Source: Actinomycetes bacterium
GTDB taxonomy: Bacteria; Actinomycetota; Actinomycetes; Nanopelagicales; Nanopelagicaceae
Reading direction: 5' to 3'
DNA length: 55,078 nucleotides
Assembly: GCA_014190175.1 (NCBI GenBank)
Contig: BJFZ01000005.1
Span: forward strand, 1 to 55,078
Shown: in pieces, positions 10,384-19,418 of the stretch
How positions within the stretch are numbered: position 1 is the first letter of the stretch
How the letters are laid out: the number at the start of each line of letters is the position of its first letter
Program-made: the position numbers and the translations under genes
Notes under the pieces: model-generated
Database searches by the model: none
What the model was told of the DNA's origin: nothing
What the model saw: only the letters and a program-made list of their open reading frames with translations

Positions 10384-11772
10384 TTATCCTTCATTTTTAT
10401 CGATAGGTAACTCATTTAAATCCCCAATTAGAAGTTCTGCTAATTTTTCTAACCCCTCAGCCCTAGAACCTTTGATAAGTATCACATCTCCAGCTTCACT
10501 TCCCGTTGCTATTTCACGTGCGCTTTCAATATTTTCAACTAATAAAATTTCAGTAGAACCCAACTCGGTTTCACCCAAGTATTCTGGTGTGCCAATCGCC
10601 ACCAAATGATCAATCTCTAAATCAATCGCTCTGCGACTAACCTGGTGATGTCCTGAGAGTGAGTATTCGCCCAGTTCATGCATCTTTCCTAAAAATGCCC
10701 AGGCTCGCCCGCCTCGCTCTTGTGCAAATAGGCGCAGCGAATCAAGGGCTGCATACATGCTTTCCGGATTCGCGTTGTAGGAATCGTTAATAATCAATCT
10801 TCCGGCTATTTCATGCAATTCCATTCGCCATTTACTCGAACTCTCGGCCGTTGAGAGCCCAGCGCTGATTTTGTCTATCGGCATATTAAAAGCAGTTGCA
10901 ATTCCTGCAGCAGCCAACGCATTTGCAACTTGATGTCTACCTGCTTGTCTAAGTGCAACGCTTTCACGACCAAAGGAAGTAACCAAATCAAAATGAGCAA
11001 AACCTTCTCGAATTTCAATATCAGTGGCTCTGACATCATCATTAGATTTTTCACCAAAAGTCATAACTTTTGCTTTTGTTAAATTCTTCATATCAATCGT
11101 TAAATCATCATAAGAACCCAAAATTGCAGTTTTGGATGGTTCTAAGTTAATTACCATTTCACTTTTTGCAGTAGCGATTACCTCTTGTGAACCAAAAACT
11201 CCGATATGGGCACTTCCTACTCCAAGAACAACTCCAACGTCCGGACGAAATCTTCGCTCGAGTTTTGCAATGTCTCCTATGTTTCTTGCTCCCATTTCTA
11301 AAATGCAAAATTTGGTATTTTCTTGACATTCTAAAATCGTAATCGGTACGCCTAAATCATTATTGAAAGAAGATTTTGGAGCAACGGTTTCACCAATCAT
11401 CGATAATATATGCTTAGCTAAATCTTTAGTTGTAGTCTTTCCATGCGAGCCAGTTATTGCGATAACTTTCATTTCAGAAATTATTTGTCTTACATGAGCG
11501 GCTAGTTTTGTAATCGCTTCAACCACATCTACTACCACGATGCAGGTCGGTCCAACTTCGCGGCTGCAAATAACTACGCCCGCTCCGCCTGAGAGCGCCT
11601 GAAGCGCAAAATCATGACCATCTACCTGCTCACCTTCAAGTGCCAAAAATATGCCATTTGAAATTATTTCTCGAGAATCAAAAAATGCCGGACCAGTGAT
11701 TAATTTGTTTCCATCTCCTACTACTTTCCCATCAACTACTTCTGAAATTTGAGAGATTGTTAATGGAATCAT
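10384..11772 (-). CDS. murF: UDP-MurNAc-tripeptide--D-Ala-D-Ala ligase MurF
   Basis: This 462-residue enzyme completes the cytoplasmic pentapeptide by adding D-Ala-D-Ala. The ATP loop AITGSHGKTTT, the ILEMGARNIGDI segment and INDSYNANPES are typical. The ATG overlaps the murE stop as ATGA. Confidence 0.96.
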   Translation of the reverse strand: MIPLTISQISEVVDGKVVGDGNKLITGPAFFDSREIISNGIFLALEGEQVDGHDFALQALSGGAGVVICSREVGPTCIVVVDVVEAITKLAAHVRQIISEMKVIAITGSHGKTTTKDLAKHILSMIGETVAPKSSFNNDLGVPITILECQENTKFCILEMGARNIGDIAKLERRFRPDVGVVLGVGSAHIGVFGSQEVIATAKSEMVINLEPSKTAILGSYDDLTIDMKNLTKAKVMTFGEKSNDDVRATDIEIREGFAHFDLVTSFGRESVALRQAGRHQVANALAAAGIATAFNMPIDKISAGLSTAESSSKWRMELHEIAGRLIINDSYNANPESMYAALDSLRLFAQERGGRAWAFLGKMHELGEYSLSGHHQVSRRAIDLEIDHLVAIGTPEYLGETELGSTEILLVENIESAREIATGSEAGDVILIKGSRAEGLEKLAELLIGDLNELPIDKNEG

Positions 11773-13280
11773 TTTGTGGACCTAGCGGACCTAATGGCAT
11801 TTTTTAATTCAACTCTGTCATCAAATGGAGAAATTTTTCCCATAATCTCTTGACCAGTTTCATGGCCCTTGCCGAGTATTACTACACAATCATTTCGTGA
11901 TGCATTGTCTACTGCGAACTTAATGGCTTCCCGTCTATCAACTATTACGTAGTGATTCTCTGCTAGTTGAATGCCTTCATGCATTTGGTCAAGAATAAAA
12001 AGTGGATTCTCACTTCGTGGATTATCACTTGTAAAAATCGCGATGTCTGCACCTGAAATTAAAGAGTTACCCATTAGTGAGCGTTTTGTAGTATCCCTAT
12101 CTCCACCACACCCTAGTACAGCAATTATTTTTCCTTTTGTTGCTCCCCGAACCGCTTTGAGGGCCGCAGTTACTGCATCTGGAGTATGCGCATAATCAAC
12201 TATTGCTGAGAAGCTTTGACCAAGATCAATTGATTCCATTCTTCCTGGTGCGCCTTTTGCAGTGTTAAGTGCATCGGCTGCGGCTAATGGATCGATTCCA
12301 CTTTCCACGGCAAGAGCAAGTGCCATCAATAGATTGGCACCGTTGTAATCTCCAATTAATGGACTCTCAATTGAAAGCAAAATACCGCCAGGCCCGGTGA
12401 TAGTAAGTTGAACTTTAGAGTTATTCGAAGAAGTTTCGATAATTTTCCAATTGGCTTGGTCATTATGTGTAGAGACTGAAATTTTTTCAATTTCGGTTTC
12501 ATCAAATAAACGTTTTCCCCAAGAATCGTCAATATTTATAATCGCTTTCTCAGCAAAACCAAATTTAAATAACCGACTTTTCGCTTGATAATAATCTTCC
12601 ATATTTTTATGGAAATCTAAATGATCTTGACTTAAGTTCGTAAAAGCTACAGCTGAAAATTTTGTTCCTTCAACTCTATTTAGCGTCAAAGCATGACTAG
12701 AAACCTCTATCACTACATTCAAGTTGTGTCTTTCTCTCATAATGGCAAATGTTGACTGTAGTTCAGGAGCTTCGGGAGTCGTTCGTATTGTTGGAAAGAT
12801 TTCATCGCCAATCCGGGTTTCAACTGTGCCGATCAAGCCAGAAGCTCTGTTATTAAACTCCCAAATTTGCTGCAAAAGATAAGAAGTTGTTGTCTTGCCA
12901 TTTGTTCCAGTTATTCCAATTACATTAATAGCACTGGAGGGGTTTCTATAAAATTTATCGGCAACTATTCCTAGCCAAAATCTTGGATTAGCTACGCGAA
13001 TGACTGGTACCTGAATATTGATTTCCGCTGACGAGTCGGTTAGTACAGCGACTGCTCCATTTGCAACTGCCGATTCAACAAATTTGGCTCCGTGTACTTT
13101 TAGCCCAGGAAGAGCTACAAATAAATCCCCTTCTATGACATCATTAGAATCTAGAGTCAGCCCATGTATTCGTAGATCATTTTTGCCTGAAATAACTTCT
13201 GAAGATCCAATTAAGTTTGCAATTTCACTTAGCGAAAGTGAATACTCTGAAAGTAAATTTGATCGCATCTTAAATCTCAA
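11769..13280 (-). CDS. murE: UDP-MurNAc-L-Ala-D-Glu--meso-diaminopimelate ligase MurE
   Basis: This Mur ligase of about 500 residues adds the third amino acid of the stem peptide. The ATP loop is GITGTNGKTTT. The specificity motif DNPR (in FTSDNPRSENP) marks meso-diaminopimelate rather than lysine as substrate. The open frame begins with TTG at 13280, overlapping ftsI by four bases. An ATG at 13268 (residue 5) is about as likely. Confidence 0.96.
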   Translation of the reverse strand: MRFKMRSNLLSEYSLSLSEIANLIGSSEVISGKNDLRIHGLTLDSNDVIEGDLFVALPGLKVHGAKFVESAVANGAVAVLTDSSAEINIQVPVIRVANPRFWLGIVADKFYRNPSSAINVIGITGTNGKTTTSYLLQQIWEFNNRASGLIGTVETRIGDEIFPTIRTTPEAPELQSTFAIMRERHNLNVVIEVSSHALTLNRVEGTKFSAVAFTNLSQDHLDFHKNMEDYYQAKSRLFKFGFAEKAIINIDDSWGKRLFDETEIEKISVSTHNDQANWKIIETSSNNSKVQLTITGPGGILLSIESPLIGDYNGANLLMALALAVESGIDPLAAADALNTAKGAPGRMESIDLGQSFSAIVDYAHTPDAVTAALKAVRGATKGKIIAVLGCGGDRDTTKRSLMGNSLISGADIAIFTSDNPRSENPLFILDQMHEGIQLAENHYVIVDRREAIKFAVDNASRNDCVVILGKGHETGQEIMGKISPFDDRVELKNAIRSARSTK

Positions 13281-15076
13281 TCCCCGACTGATGCTGCAGC
13301 AGTGATTTTTTCGCGCTTCTTTAATGTTGCAGCATCCAGTGGAAAGGCTTCATTTAACTTACCTGTAGGTGCTACTTGATAACTTTTAAGTGCGTATGAG
13401 ATGACTTCTTTGAAGACTGGACCACCTAGATACCCACCCCAATGGATTCCCTTTGGATCCTGGATAGTTATGCTCATCACAAAACGTGGTTTATCTGCAG
13501 GTGCAAATCCAATAAATGAAGACGTGTAACCACTGTAGCAACGACACTTATCATTGAACCTATTGGCAGTTCCAGTTTTTCCAGCAACTCTGTATCCCGA
13601 TATTTGGGCGCTTGGTGCCGTTCCGCCTTCAGCAACAACACTCTCCATCATCAAACTTAAAGTGGTCGCAACCTCTTCATCAATGACTCTAACTCCAGAA
13701 TTATTCATCTTAGGTGTGTAATGGCCATTTTGATTACTTGTTCCAGCAACAATATGAGGGGCGGCGCGTACTCCACCATTTGCAATGGTTGCAAAAACAC
13801 TGGTCGCTTGAATTGTAGTAAGTGAATAACCTTGTCCAAATGCCACAGTTGGTGCGGTAGACCTTGACCATTTGTTTACTGGGCTAAAAATTCCAGGACT
13901 TTCTCCTGGCAATCCCATATTTAACTGTTGTCCAATGCCAAATTTAGTTAGATAAGAATAAAGAGTGTCTTCGCTCATCTTTTCGCCGATTTGAATAGTT
14001 CCGACGTTGCTGGATTTGGCTAATATCCCAGTAGAAGTTAATTTCCATTTGGGATGCGGTTCGTGGTCGTGAAAAATTCGATCGGCTCTTTTGATTGTGT
14101 AAGGGATTGTGAAGACTGTGGTGGGATTAATAACTTTTTCTTGAAGTGCAGCAGCAAATGTCATAACTTTTCCAGTTGAACCTGGCTCATATGCTTCTTG
14201 TACGGCTGGGATCTGTAATAGATTCGATTTAGTCACATTAAATTTATTTGGGTCAAATGTAGGTGCTGTAGCTAATGCCAAAATTTCACCAGTTGCTGGA
14301 TCCATTACAACCGCTGTGATCGATTGCGCACGAGTGCTTTTAGCGACACTTGCTATTGCATTCTCAGTAATCCATTGCAAATCTCTATCAATAGTTAACC
14401 GGATATTTGTGCCAGCTTTTGCTGGAATGAGAGATTGTCTTGCTGATGGGATCGATGGGCCTTTGCCGCTTGCATAAGTTAAAACTCCATCGGTTCCACT
14501 TAGGACAGAGTTCATCGAAGCTTCAATACCCCCACCACCAACACCTTCAGAATTCACAAATCCCAAAGTATTTGCCGAGAGAGTTTTACCTGGGTAATCT
14601 CGTTTAAATCCGCGTTGGGTAAAAAACCCACCAATCCGTTCTGACATCGGCTTGCCTGAGTTGTTTAGAGCAATTACTTCTTTAATCTTGAGCCATTGTG
14701 CCGGAGTAATATCTTTTGCCACATACACAAATTTTCGTGTACCGGTTAATCTACTTTCTATAGCACTACTAGAAGCATTAATTATTGGTGCTATCAATTT
14801 AGCAGTTACTTCAGGGTCTCCAATTAAATTTTGATCAACTACTAGATCTAACGCATCAATGCTGCGTGCCAAGACATTTCCATTGCGATCTGTTATCTCA
14901 CCACGAGGGGCCGGCAAAGATACGGTTTGATTTAATTCGCGTGCAGCTTTCTGGGCTCGCCCTTGTGCATTTACTGCTTGAACATCAACTAATCTAACAA
15001 AAAAAGATAGGAAAATAATAAGTACCAAGAAAAATGAGATTCGCAATCTGCCTTGGGCCATGCGCAGCGGACTCAT
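13277..15076 (-). CDS. ftsI: Septal class B penicillin-binding protein FtsI
   Basis: This 599-residue transpeptidase has a signal-anchor helix (residues 13-33), a pedestal region with APRGEITDRNGNVLA, and a complete catalytic set: SxxK at S300-K303, SxN at S355-N357 and KTGT at 500-503. It works with FtsW at the septum. The ATG overlaps the ftsL-like stop by four bases. Another in-frame ATG at residue 6 is possible. Confidence 0.96.
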   Translation of the reverse strand: MSPLRMAQGRLRISFFLVLIIFLSFFVRLVDVQAVNAQGRAQKAARELNQTVSLPAPRGEITDRNGNVLARSIDALDLVVDQNLIGDPEVTAKLIAPIINASSSAIESRLTGTRKFVYVAKDITPAQWLKIKEVIALNNSGKPMSERIGGFFTQRGFKRDYPGKTLSANTLGFVNSEGVGGGGIEASMNSVLSGTDGVLTYASGKGPSIPSARQSLIPAKAGTNIRLTIDRDLQWITENAIASVAKSTRAQSITAVVMDPATGEILALATAPTFDPNKFNVTKSNLLQIPAVQEAYEPGSTGKVMTFAAALQEKVINPTTVFTIPYTIKRADRIFHDHEPHPKWKLTSTGILAKSSNVGTIQIGEKMSEDTLYSYLTKFGIGQQLNMGLPGESPGIFSPVNKWSRSTAPTVAFGQGYSLTTIQATSVFATIANGGVRAAPHIVAGTSNQNGHYTPKMNNSGVRVIDEEVATTLSLMMESVVAEGGTAPSAQISGYRVAGKTGTANRFNDKCRCYSGYTSSFIGFAPADKPRFVMSITIQDPKGIHWGGYLGGPVFKEVISYALKSYQVAPTGKLNEAFPLDAATLKKREKITAAASVGD

Positions 15077-15510
15077 TCCTTAGCTCCTTTATCTTTGATG
15101 ATTACTTCATTTACTTTTGGTTGATTTAACATTAAGAAATCAGGGTTGCCACTCGGCACCATTCCCAAGAGTCGTGCCTTTTTTGCTAAGGATTCTGGTG
15201 ATGAGATGCGCGCTAAATTTTGAGAATTTGCTTCTTCAAGATCAGCTAAATGAATTGCTTCAAACTTAAGTCGGTGCAACTTGATGGCATCTTGATTAAG
15301 AGCCAAATTAAGGCCCATGACACAAACTAATGCGAAAATCATAGCGCCGAAAATTATTGAATTAAACGCTACCTTTGTTACAGATTTCCCTTCACTTGGC
15401 CGCAGTTCAGCAACAAGTCGCAGTACAGGGTCTGGCAATCTCTGGAGACGTGGAAGTGAATTGGGTGAAAGCTTTCGCGCTGGTGAACTCTTGAGAGCAG
15501 TTATTGCCAT
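15073..15510 (-). CDS. FtsL-like septum protein
   Basis: This 145-residue protein has a basic cytoplasmic part, one transmembrane helix (about residues 50-72), a short coiled coil (LADLEEANSQNLARI) and then LAKKARLLGMVP, a pattern typical of FtsL. It sits between rsmH and ftsI, the ftsL position. Sequence conservation in this family is weak, so the call rests on topology and synteny. It overlaps rsmH by one base and ftsI by four. Confidence 0.82.
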   Translation of the reverse strand: MAITALKSSPARKLSPNSLPRLQRLPDPVLRLVAELRPSEGKSVTKVAFNSIIFGAMIFALVCVMGLNLALNQDAIKLHRLKFEAIHLADLEEANSQNLARISSPESLAKKARLLGMVPSGNPDFLMLNQPKVNEVIIKDKGAKE

Positions 15511-16451
15511 TAGGCAGCCACTCCCCCCACTTTTTCAATTGCGCGTAAACGCACTGAAGTGGCACGCGGATTTTCGGAAATTTCAACATCTGATGAACTT
15601 TCGCTTTGCCTTGTTAGTAAGCGATAGTCAGCTGGCGTTGGTTCAATCGGCAACCCATGTGGAACAGATGATGTTGAAACCGCAGTAAAGGCACGTTTCA
15701 CAATTCGGTCTTCTAAGGAATGGTAGGAAAGCACAACCATTCGACCGTTTTGATTTAGGATATTTAATGCTGCTGGAATTGCTCTTTCAAGTATTGAAAT
15801 CTCATCATTAATAAATATCCGCAATGCTTGGAATGTGCGTTTAGCAGGATGCCCACCAGTTCTCCGAGTTGCAGCAGGGATACTTTCGCGAATTACTTCA
15901 GCCAAGCGACTGGAATTTGTAAATAATTCAACTTCACGTTCTTTAATGATGCGATCTGCAATTCGAGATGCAAATCGTTCTTCGCCATACTCACGGAAGA
16001 TTCGTGCTAACTCTTTGCCACCAAATGTATTTATAACTTCAGCAGCTGTAATTCCATCTGTAGAATCCATCCGCATATCAAGCGGTGCATTCTGTGCGTA
16101 AGAAAATCCTCGCTCTGGCTCATCAAGTTGCATTGATGAGACTCCTAAATCAAAAAGAATTCCATCAACTCCGCTGTATCCAGCAGCAGCGATAACTTGT
16201 GGCATCTGATCATAAATTGCGTGGATTAATGTAATACGCCCATCAAATTTCGCTAATCGAGTTTTAGCATGATCGATTGCGGTTAGATCGCGATCAATTC
16301 CAATTAGATGAATATTTGGAAAGTGAGTTAGTAATTCAAATGAATGGCCGCCGGCACCGAGAGTTGCATCAACAACTAATGCATTATTTTTCGTTAGTGC
16401 AGGGGAAAGTAGCGCAAGTGATCGCTCAAGTAATACTGGCTGATGTAACAC
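15510..16451 (-). CDS. rsmH: 16S rRNA (cytosine-1402-N4)-methyltransferase RsmH
   Basis: This 313-residue SAM enzyme (formerly MraW) methylates C1402 in the ribosomal P site. Motifs are VVDATLGAGGHS, LIGIDRD, ILFDLGVSSMQLD, YAQNAPLDMRMD and VLSYHSLEDRIVKR. The start is GTG at 16451 with an AAAGGGGAG ribosome site. It is separated from mraZ by a hairpin-forming spacer. Confidence 0.97.
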   Translation of the reverse strand: MLHQPVLLERSLALLSPALTKNNALVVDATLGAGGHSFELLTHFPNIHLIGIDRDLTAIDHAKTRLAKFDGRITLIHAIYDQMPQVIAAAGYSGVDGILFDLGVSSMQLDEPERGFSYAQNAPLDMRMDSTDGITAAEVINTFGGKELARIFREYGEERFASRIADRIIKEREVELFTNSSRLAEVIRESIPAATRRTGGHPAKRTFQALRIFINDEISILERAIPAALNILNQNGRMVVLSYHSLEDRIVKRAFTAVSTSSVPHGLPIEPTPADYRLLTRQSESSSDVEISENPRATSVRLRAIEKVGGVAA

Positions 16452-16489
16452 TGCACTCCCCTTTCTCTCTAAAACTCCCTTGATTCGCT

Positions 16490-16591
16490 AGCTCGAAACT
16501 TCGGACACCGCCGCCGGACGGATTAATCGGCGCCGGGGAAGGGGCGTCGATGCGCTATAGCTAGCCGCGGCAGTGACCGAAATTTCGAGTT
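16490..16591 (-). ncRNA. Long imperfect hairpin between mraZ and rsmH (mraW-motif-like leader)
   Basis: Two 25-base arms, 16490-16514 and 16567-16591, are inverted copies. In the transcript 21 pairs are Watson-Crick, two are G-U and two mismatch. The 52-base loop has its own small hairpin (GCGCATCGACGC). The 5' arm begins at the mraZ stop codon. It is far more GC-rich than its surroundings and has no U-run after it, so it does not look like a plain terminator. A structured RNA upstream of mraW/rsmH is known in Actinobacteria (the mraW motif); identity with it is not proven. Confidence 0.5.
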
Positions 16592-17021
16592 AGAAAAATC
16601 CTGGGAATACCTCCTCAGATACATCTGCAAAGCCCTTTTCGCGATCTGCGAGGTAGGACTCCCAAGCGGTTGCATCCCAAATCTCAACGCGAGTATTTGC
16701 GCCAATCACGACGCACTCTTTGTTGAGGTCGGCGTAGGTACGAAGAGACGGGGGAATCGTCACTCGACCTTGCTTATCGGGAATCTCGTCATGTGCTCCG
16801 GCAAACATCACGCGCATGTAATCGCGGGCAGATTTAGCGGTAACTGGGGCCTGGCCCATTGCTTCAGTAAGTGATGCAAACTCTTTTGCGGGCCAGACAT
16901 AAAGGCATCGCTCTTGACCTTTGGTAATTACTAAACCGGCAGCTAATTCATCTCTGAAGCGGGCCGGAAGGATTACTCGTCCTTTTTCATCGAGGCGGGG
17001 TTGGTAGGTGCCTAGAAACAC
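16590..17021 (-). CDS. mraZ: Transcriptional regulator MraZ
   Basis: MraZ is an AbrB-like DNA-binding protein that controls the dcw cluster it heads. The two repeats each carry the DxxxR signature ([14 protein letters not shown] and [14 protein letters not shown]). The longest frame begins at 17039, but the GTG at 17021 gives 143 residues starting [11 protein letters not shown], the normal MraZ N-terminus, and is preceded by GGGGAAGGGG as ribosome site. I therefore prefer 17021. The promoter upstream carries a likely MraZ operator, so autoregulation is expected. Confidence 0.94.
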   Translation of the reverse strand: MFLGTYQPRLDEKGRVILPARFRDELAAGLVITKGQERCLYVWPAKEFASLTEAMGQAPVTAKSARDYMRVMFAGAHDEIPDKQGRVTIPPSLRTYADLNKECVVIGANTRVEIWDATAWESYLADREKGFADVSEEVFPGFF

Positions 17022-17107
17022 TTGAAACCCCTTCCCCACCTTTTAAAAAGGTTTAAAACTTTTTACGCCACAACAACTGATCCTGAACTCAGCTATCGGC
17101 GTTAATC

Positions 17108-17143
17108 CCCCACTTTACTCCACTTATCTCCACTGTCAACCAC
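17108..17143 (-). promoter_or_regulatory. Putative MraZ operator (four GTGG repeats, 10-bp period)
   Basis: On the minus strand GTGGTT, GTGGAG, GTGGAG and GTGGGG occur exactly 10 bases apart (plus-strand CAC at 17111, 17121, 17131 and 17141). MraZ boxes in other bacteria are short G-rich direct repeats on a 10-bp helical period. The repeats overlap both promoter hexamers, so bound MraZ would block RNA polymerase. Confidence 0.65.
17112..17139 (-). promoter_or_regulatory. dcw cluster promoter
   Basis: On the minus strand TTGACA (17139-17134) and TAAAGT (17117-17112) are separated by 16 bases, a good housekeeping sigma match. Transcription would start near 17105 and give a leader of about 85 bases before mraZ. 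Confidence 0.65.
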
Positions 17144-17147
17144 CTTT

Positions 17148-17177
17148 CCCCATTGAACTCCCCTTTCCCCCCCACCC
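17148..17177 (-). other. G-rich tract upstream of the dcw promoter
   Basis: The minus strand has four G runs (3, 7, 4 and 4 bases) separated by 1, 3 and 8 bases, enough to form a G-quadruplex in principle. It lies just upstream of the -35 box of the dcw promoter in an otherwise AT-rich genome. Nothing else is seen in 17144-17250. Confidence 0.35.
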
Positions 17178-17250
17178 ATCCAGCAGGCCACCAACAAGCA
17201 ACCGCCCCTGCACCAGTGGGGTTGAGTTAGTGCCCGAAGCGCCTTGCCTC

Positions 17251-17256
17251 TACCGT
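17251..17256 (+). promoter_or_regulatory. Candidate leaderless -10 for the flavin reductase gene
   Basis: TACCGT lies 6 bases before the ATG at 17263. No good ribosome site or -35 box is seen. Confidence 0.35.
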
Positions 17257-17262
17257 TAGGAC

Positions 17263-17751
17263 ATGGCCAAAAATCTGGATCCGAAGAGTTTCCGTGCGCT
17301 TATGAGTGGCTGGATAACCGGGATTGCATTGGTGACCACGAAAGATGAAACAACTGGGCGAAATATCGGAATTGTTTGCAACTCGCTAACTTCGGTTTCG
17401 CTAGATCCGCTTTTAATTTCTTGGTGCGTCGACAAAAAAACTAAATCATTTCCAGATTGGGAAAATGCAAAACAATGGAATGTGCATATTTTGGCCGCGG
17501 GCCAAGCGGATTTAGTAAAGCGATTTACTGCTCCAGTTGCAGACCGTTTTGCCGGTCTCGATATTTCTTACACAGATTCTGGAATACCTATTTTGCCGAA
17601 TGTCGAGACTTATTTTACTTGCAATACTTTTGCCAAGCATGAAGCTGGTGATCACGTAATTTTAATAGGTGAAGTTATTGATTATCAAGATTCTATTGCT
17701 CAGCCATTGACATTTTTCCGCGGTAAATTCTTACCCGGCCCACATGCTTAA
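17263..17751 (+). CDS. Flavin reductase family protein
   Basis: This 162-residue protein has the split-barrel FMN-binding fold of NAD(P)H:flavin reductases. Typical stretches are MSGWITGIALVTT, GIVCNSLTSVSLDPLLISWCV and HVILIGEVIDY. Such proteins reduce free flavin for a monooxygenase partner or act alone. No partner monooxygenase is adjacent. It converges on the DUF3040 gene with only a 10-base spacer. Substrate is unknown. Confidence 0.85.
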   Translation: MAKNLDPKSFRALMSGWITGIALVTTKDETTGRNIGIVCNSLTSVSLDPLLISWCVDKKTKSFPDWENAKQWNVHILAAGQADLVKRFTAPVADRFAGLDISYTDSGIPILPNVETYFTCNTFAKHEAGDHVILIGEVIDYQDSIAQPLTFFRGKFLPGPHA

Positions 17752-17761
17752 TTGAATTGGT

Positions 17762-18157
17762 TTAATAACCGGAATTATTATCGCCGAATTGCCGCTTTTC
17801 CCACCGTTGCTCAAGTTTTGACATCAAGGATGATTTACTTCCTTTGATTTTTTTGCCATTTCTTCCGTTTCTTCCATTCTTGCCGTCTTTCATTGACGGC
17901 TGGCGAAAGCCAGTTATTAAGCGATAAATTCCAAATAATGCAATAACAAAACCAAGTACTCCTACTGGAATTGTTTGCGATATCAATCCGCCAAACAATG
18001 TTACAAAACCAATTAGTAGCAATGAGATACTCAACAAGGTTGAACGTGGAGTGCGAGTGCGCGCTCCAGTTAAAGTTGAAACCAAACGTGGGTCATCCTT
18101 GGATAACTGCTCCTCCATTTGCGCAAGCAGCCGCTCTTCATGCTCCGATAGTGGCAT
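17762..18157 (-). CDS. DUF3040 membrane protein
   Basis: This 131-residue protein starts with the DUF3040 signature MPLSEHEERLLAQME, followed by two hydrophobic helices (about residues 40-60 and 65-83). The tail is charged and contains a GKNGRNGRNGKK repeat. An AAAGGGGGCG ribosome site precedes the ATG. The family is typical of Actinobacteria and often lies near mraZ; function is unknown. Confidence 0.85.
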   Translation of the reverse strand: MPLSEHEERLLAQMEEQLSKDDPRLVSTLTGARTRTPRSTLLSISLLLIGFVTLFGGLISQTIPVGVLGFVIALFGIYRLITGFRQPSMKDGKNGRNGRNGKKIKGSKSSLMSKLEQRWEKRQFGDNNSGY

Positions 18158-18211
18158 CTCACGCCCCCTTTCACTTAACTAACTAACTCAACTACCCAAA
18201 AGCATAGTAGG

Positions 18212-19417
18212 TCAACCTGAGCCCGGCAGATCTGGGGGTTTTAGGAGTCGGGCTGGAGCTACCGCTTCGCCCCCGAAACGATCTCGAGCAGCATCAATAG
18301 CCACCTCGACTTCACTCCACCCCTTATCTCGAGCCCCTAATTCCGGCTGGGCGGCTAAAGGCTGGCCAGTTAATGCCACCAACCCCTCCAATCTGATGCC
18401 GATCAATCGCACTCTCGCCCGCTCCAGATTTAGCGCAACATAGAGAGCTTTTGCTTGGCTATAAATTTCTTGCGTCGAACTGATTGGCAAAGGCAGGGTC
18501 TTACTTCGCGTGATTGTGGTGAAATCCCCAAAACGTACCTTTATGGAAATTGTTCGCGCCATAAATTGCTCGTCACGCAACCTTCTAGTTGCTCGATCTG
18601 TAACGCGCAACAACTCTCCTAAAATCTCTTCCTGATTATCAAGATCACTAGAAAATGTTTCTTCTGTGCCAATACTTTTCTCAGGTTCGTTTAAAACGAT
18701 AGATCGATAATCTCGTGCCCACGCTAATTCATAAATAGTTGCACCTGCGCTTTCACCAACAGCTCTTATTAAAGTGGCACGAGAAGTATTTGCAATATCG
18801 CCAATAGTTTTTAATCCCAACTTGCTCAAAATCTCTCCAGTTTTTTCGCCCACTCCCCATAATTCATTTATTGGTAGCGGGTGCAAAAAGGTAAGTGTTC
18901 GATCTGGTGGTATCTCCAGCATTCCGTTTGGTTTACATCGACTTGATGCTAATTTTGCAATTAACTTAGTGCTAGCAATCCCAACCGAGCAGGTAATGCC
19001 TTCTTGGCTTTCTACTTTTTGGCGAATAGCCGATCCAATCTCACGTGGTGTTCCAAGTAAACGTTTAGCGCCAGCAACATCTAGAAATGCTTCATCTACC
19101 GATATTGGTTCCACTAAGGGGGTGAAGTTGCGAAAAATCTCCATAACTTTTTCAGACACCTCGCTGTATCTGCGCATATCTGGCTCAACAAAAACTGCAT
19201 GAGGCGCTAATCGCCGGGCTTGCCCGATTGGCATCGCCGCTCTGATCCCAAATTTTCGCGCTGCGTAATTTGCTGAAGTGACAACGGATCGTGGTCCAGT
19301 TCCCACAACTACAACTTTCCCACGCAACTCTGGGTTATCTCGCTCAGCAACAGATGCAAAAAATGCATCCATATCAATATGCAAAATTGTCGCCTGTTCG
19401 GCTTCTATCTCTTCCAT
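18212..19417 (-). CDS. dinB: DNA polymerase IV (Y family)
   Basis: This 401-residue translesion polymerase has intact metal-binding residues: D15 and D17 in HIDMDAFFA, and D108-E109 in SVDEAFLD. It is therefore a catalytic Pol IV and not the inactive ImuB usually paired with DnaE2. The HhH region (LWGVGEKTGEILSKLG) and the little-finger domain follow. It starts one base after the dnaE2 stop, so it is the third gene of the SOS operon read from the LexA box at 23079. I could not recognise a beta-clamp peptide at its C-terminus. Confidence 0.93.
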   Translation of the reverse strand: MEEIEAEQATILHIDMDAFFASVAERDNPELRGKVVVVGTGPRSVVTSANYAARKFGIRAAMPIGQARRLAPHAVFVEPDMRRYSEVSEKVMEIFRNFTPLVEPISVDEAFLDVAGAKRLLGTPREIGSAIRQKVESQEGITCSVGIASTKLIAKLASSRCKPNGMLEIPPDRTLTFLHPLPINELWGVGEKTGEILSKLGLKTIGDIANTSRATLIRAVGESAGATIYELAWARDYRSIVLNEPEKSIGTEETFSSDLDNQEEILGELLRVTDRATRRLRDEQFMARTISIKVRFGDFTTITRSKTLPLPISSTQEIYSQAKALYVALNLERARVRLIGIRLEGLVALTGQPLAAQPELGARDKGWSEVEVAIDAARDRFGGEAVAPARLLKPPDLPGSG

Positions 19418-19418
19418 A

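Noticed and set aside
17022..17039. Upstream GTG for mraZ
   Set aside because: It would place the GGGGAAGGGG ribosome site inside the coding region; MraZ normally starts at the VFLGTY position.
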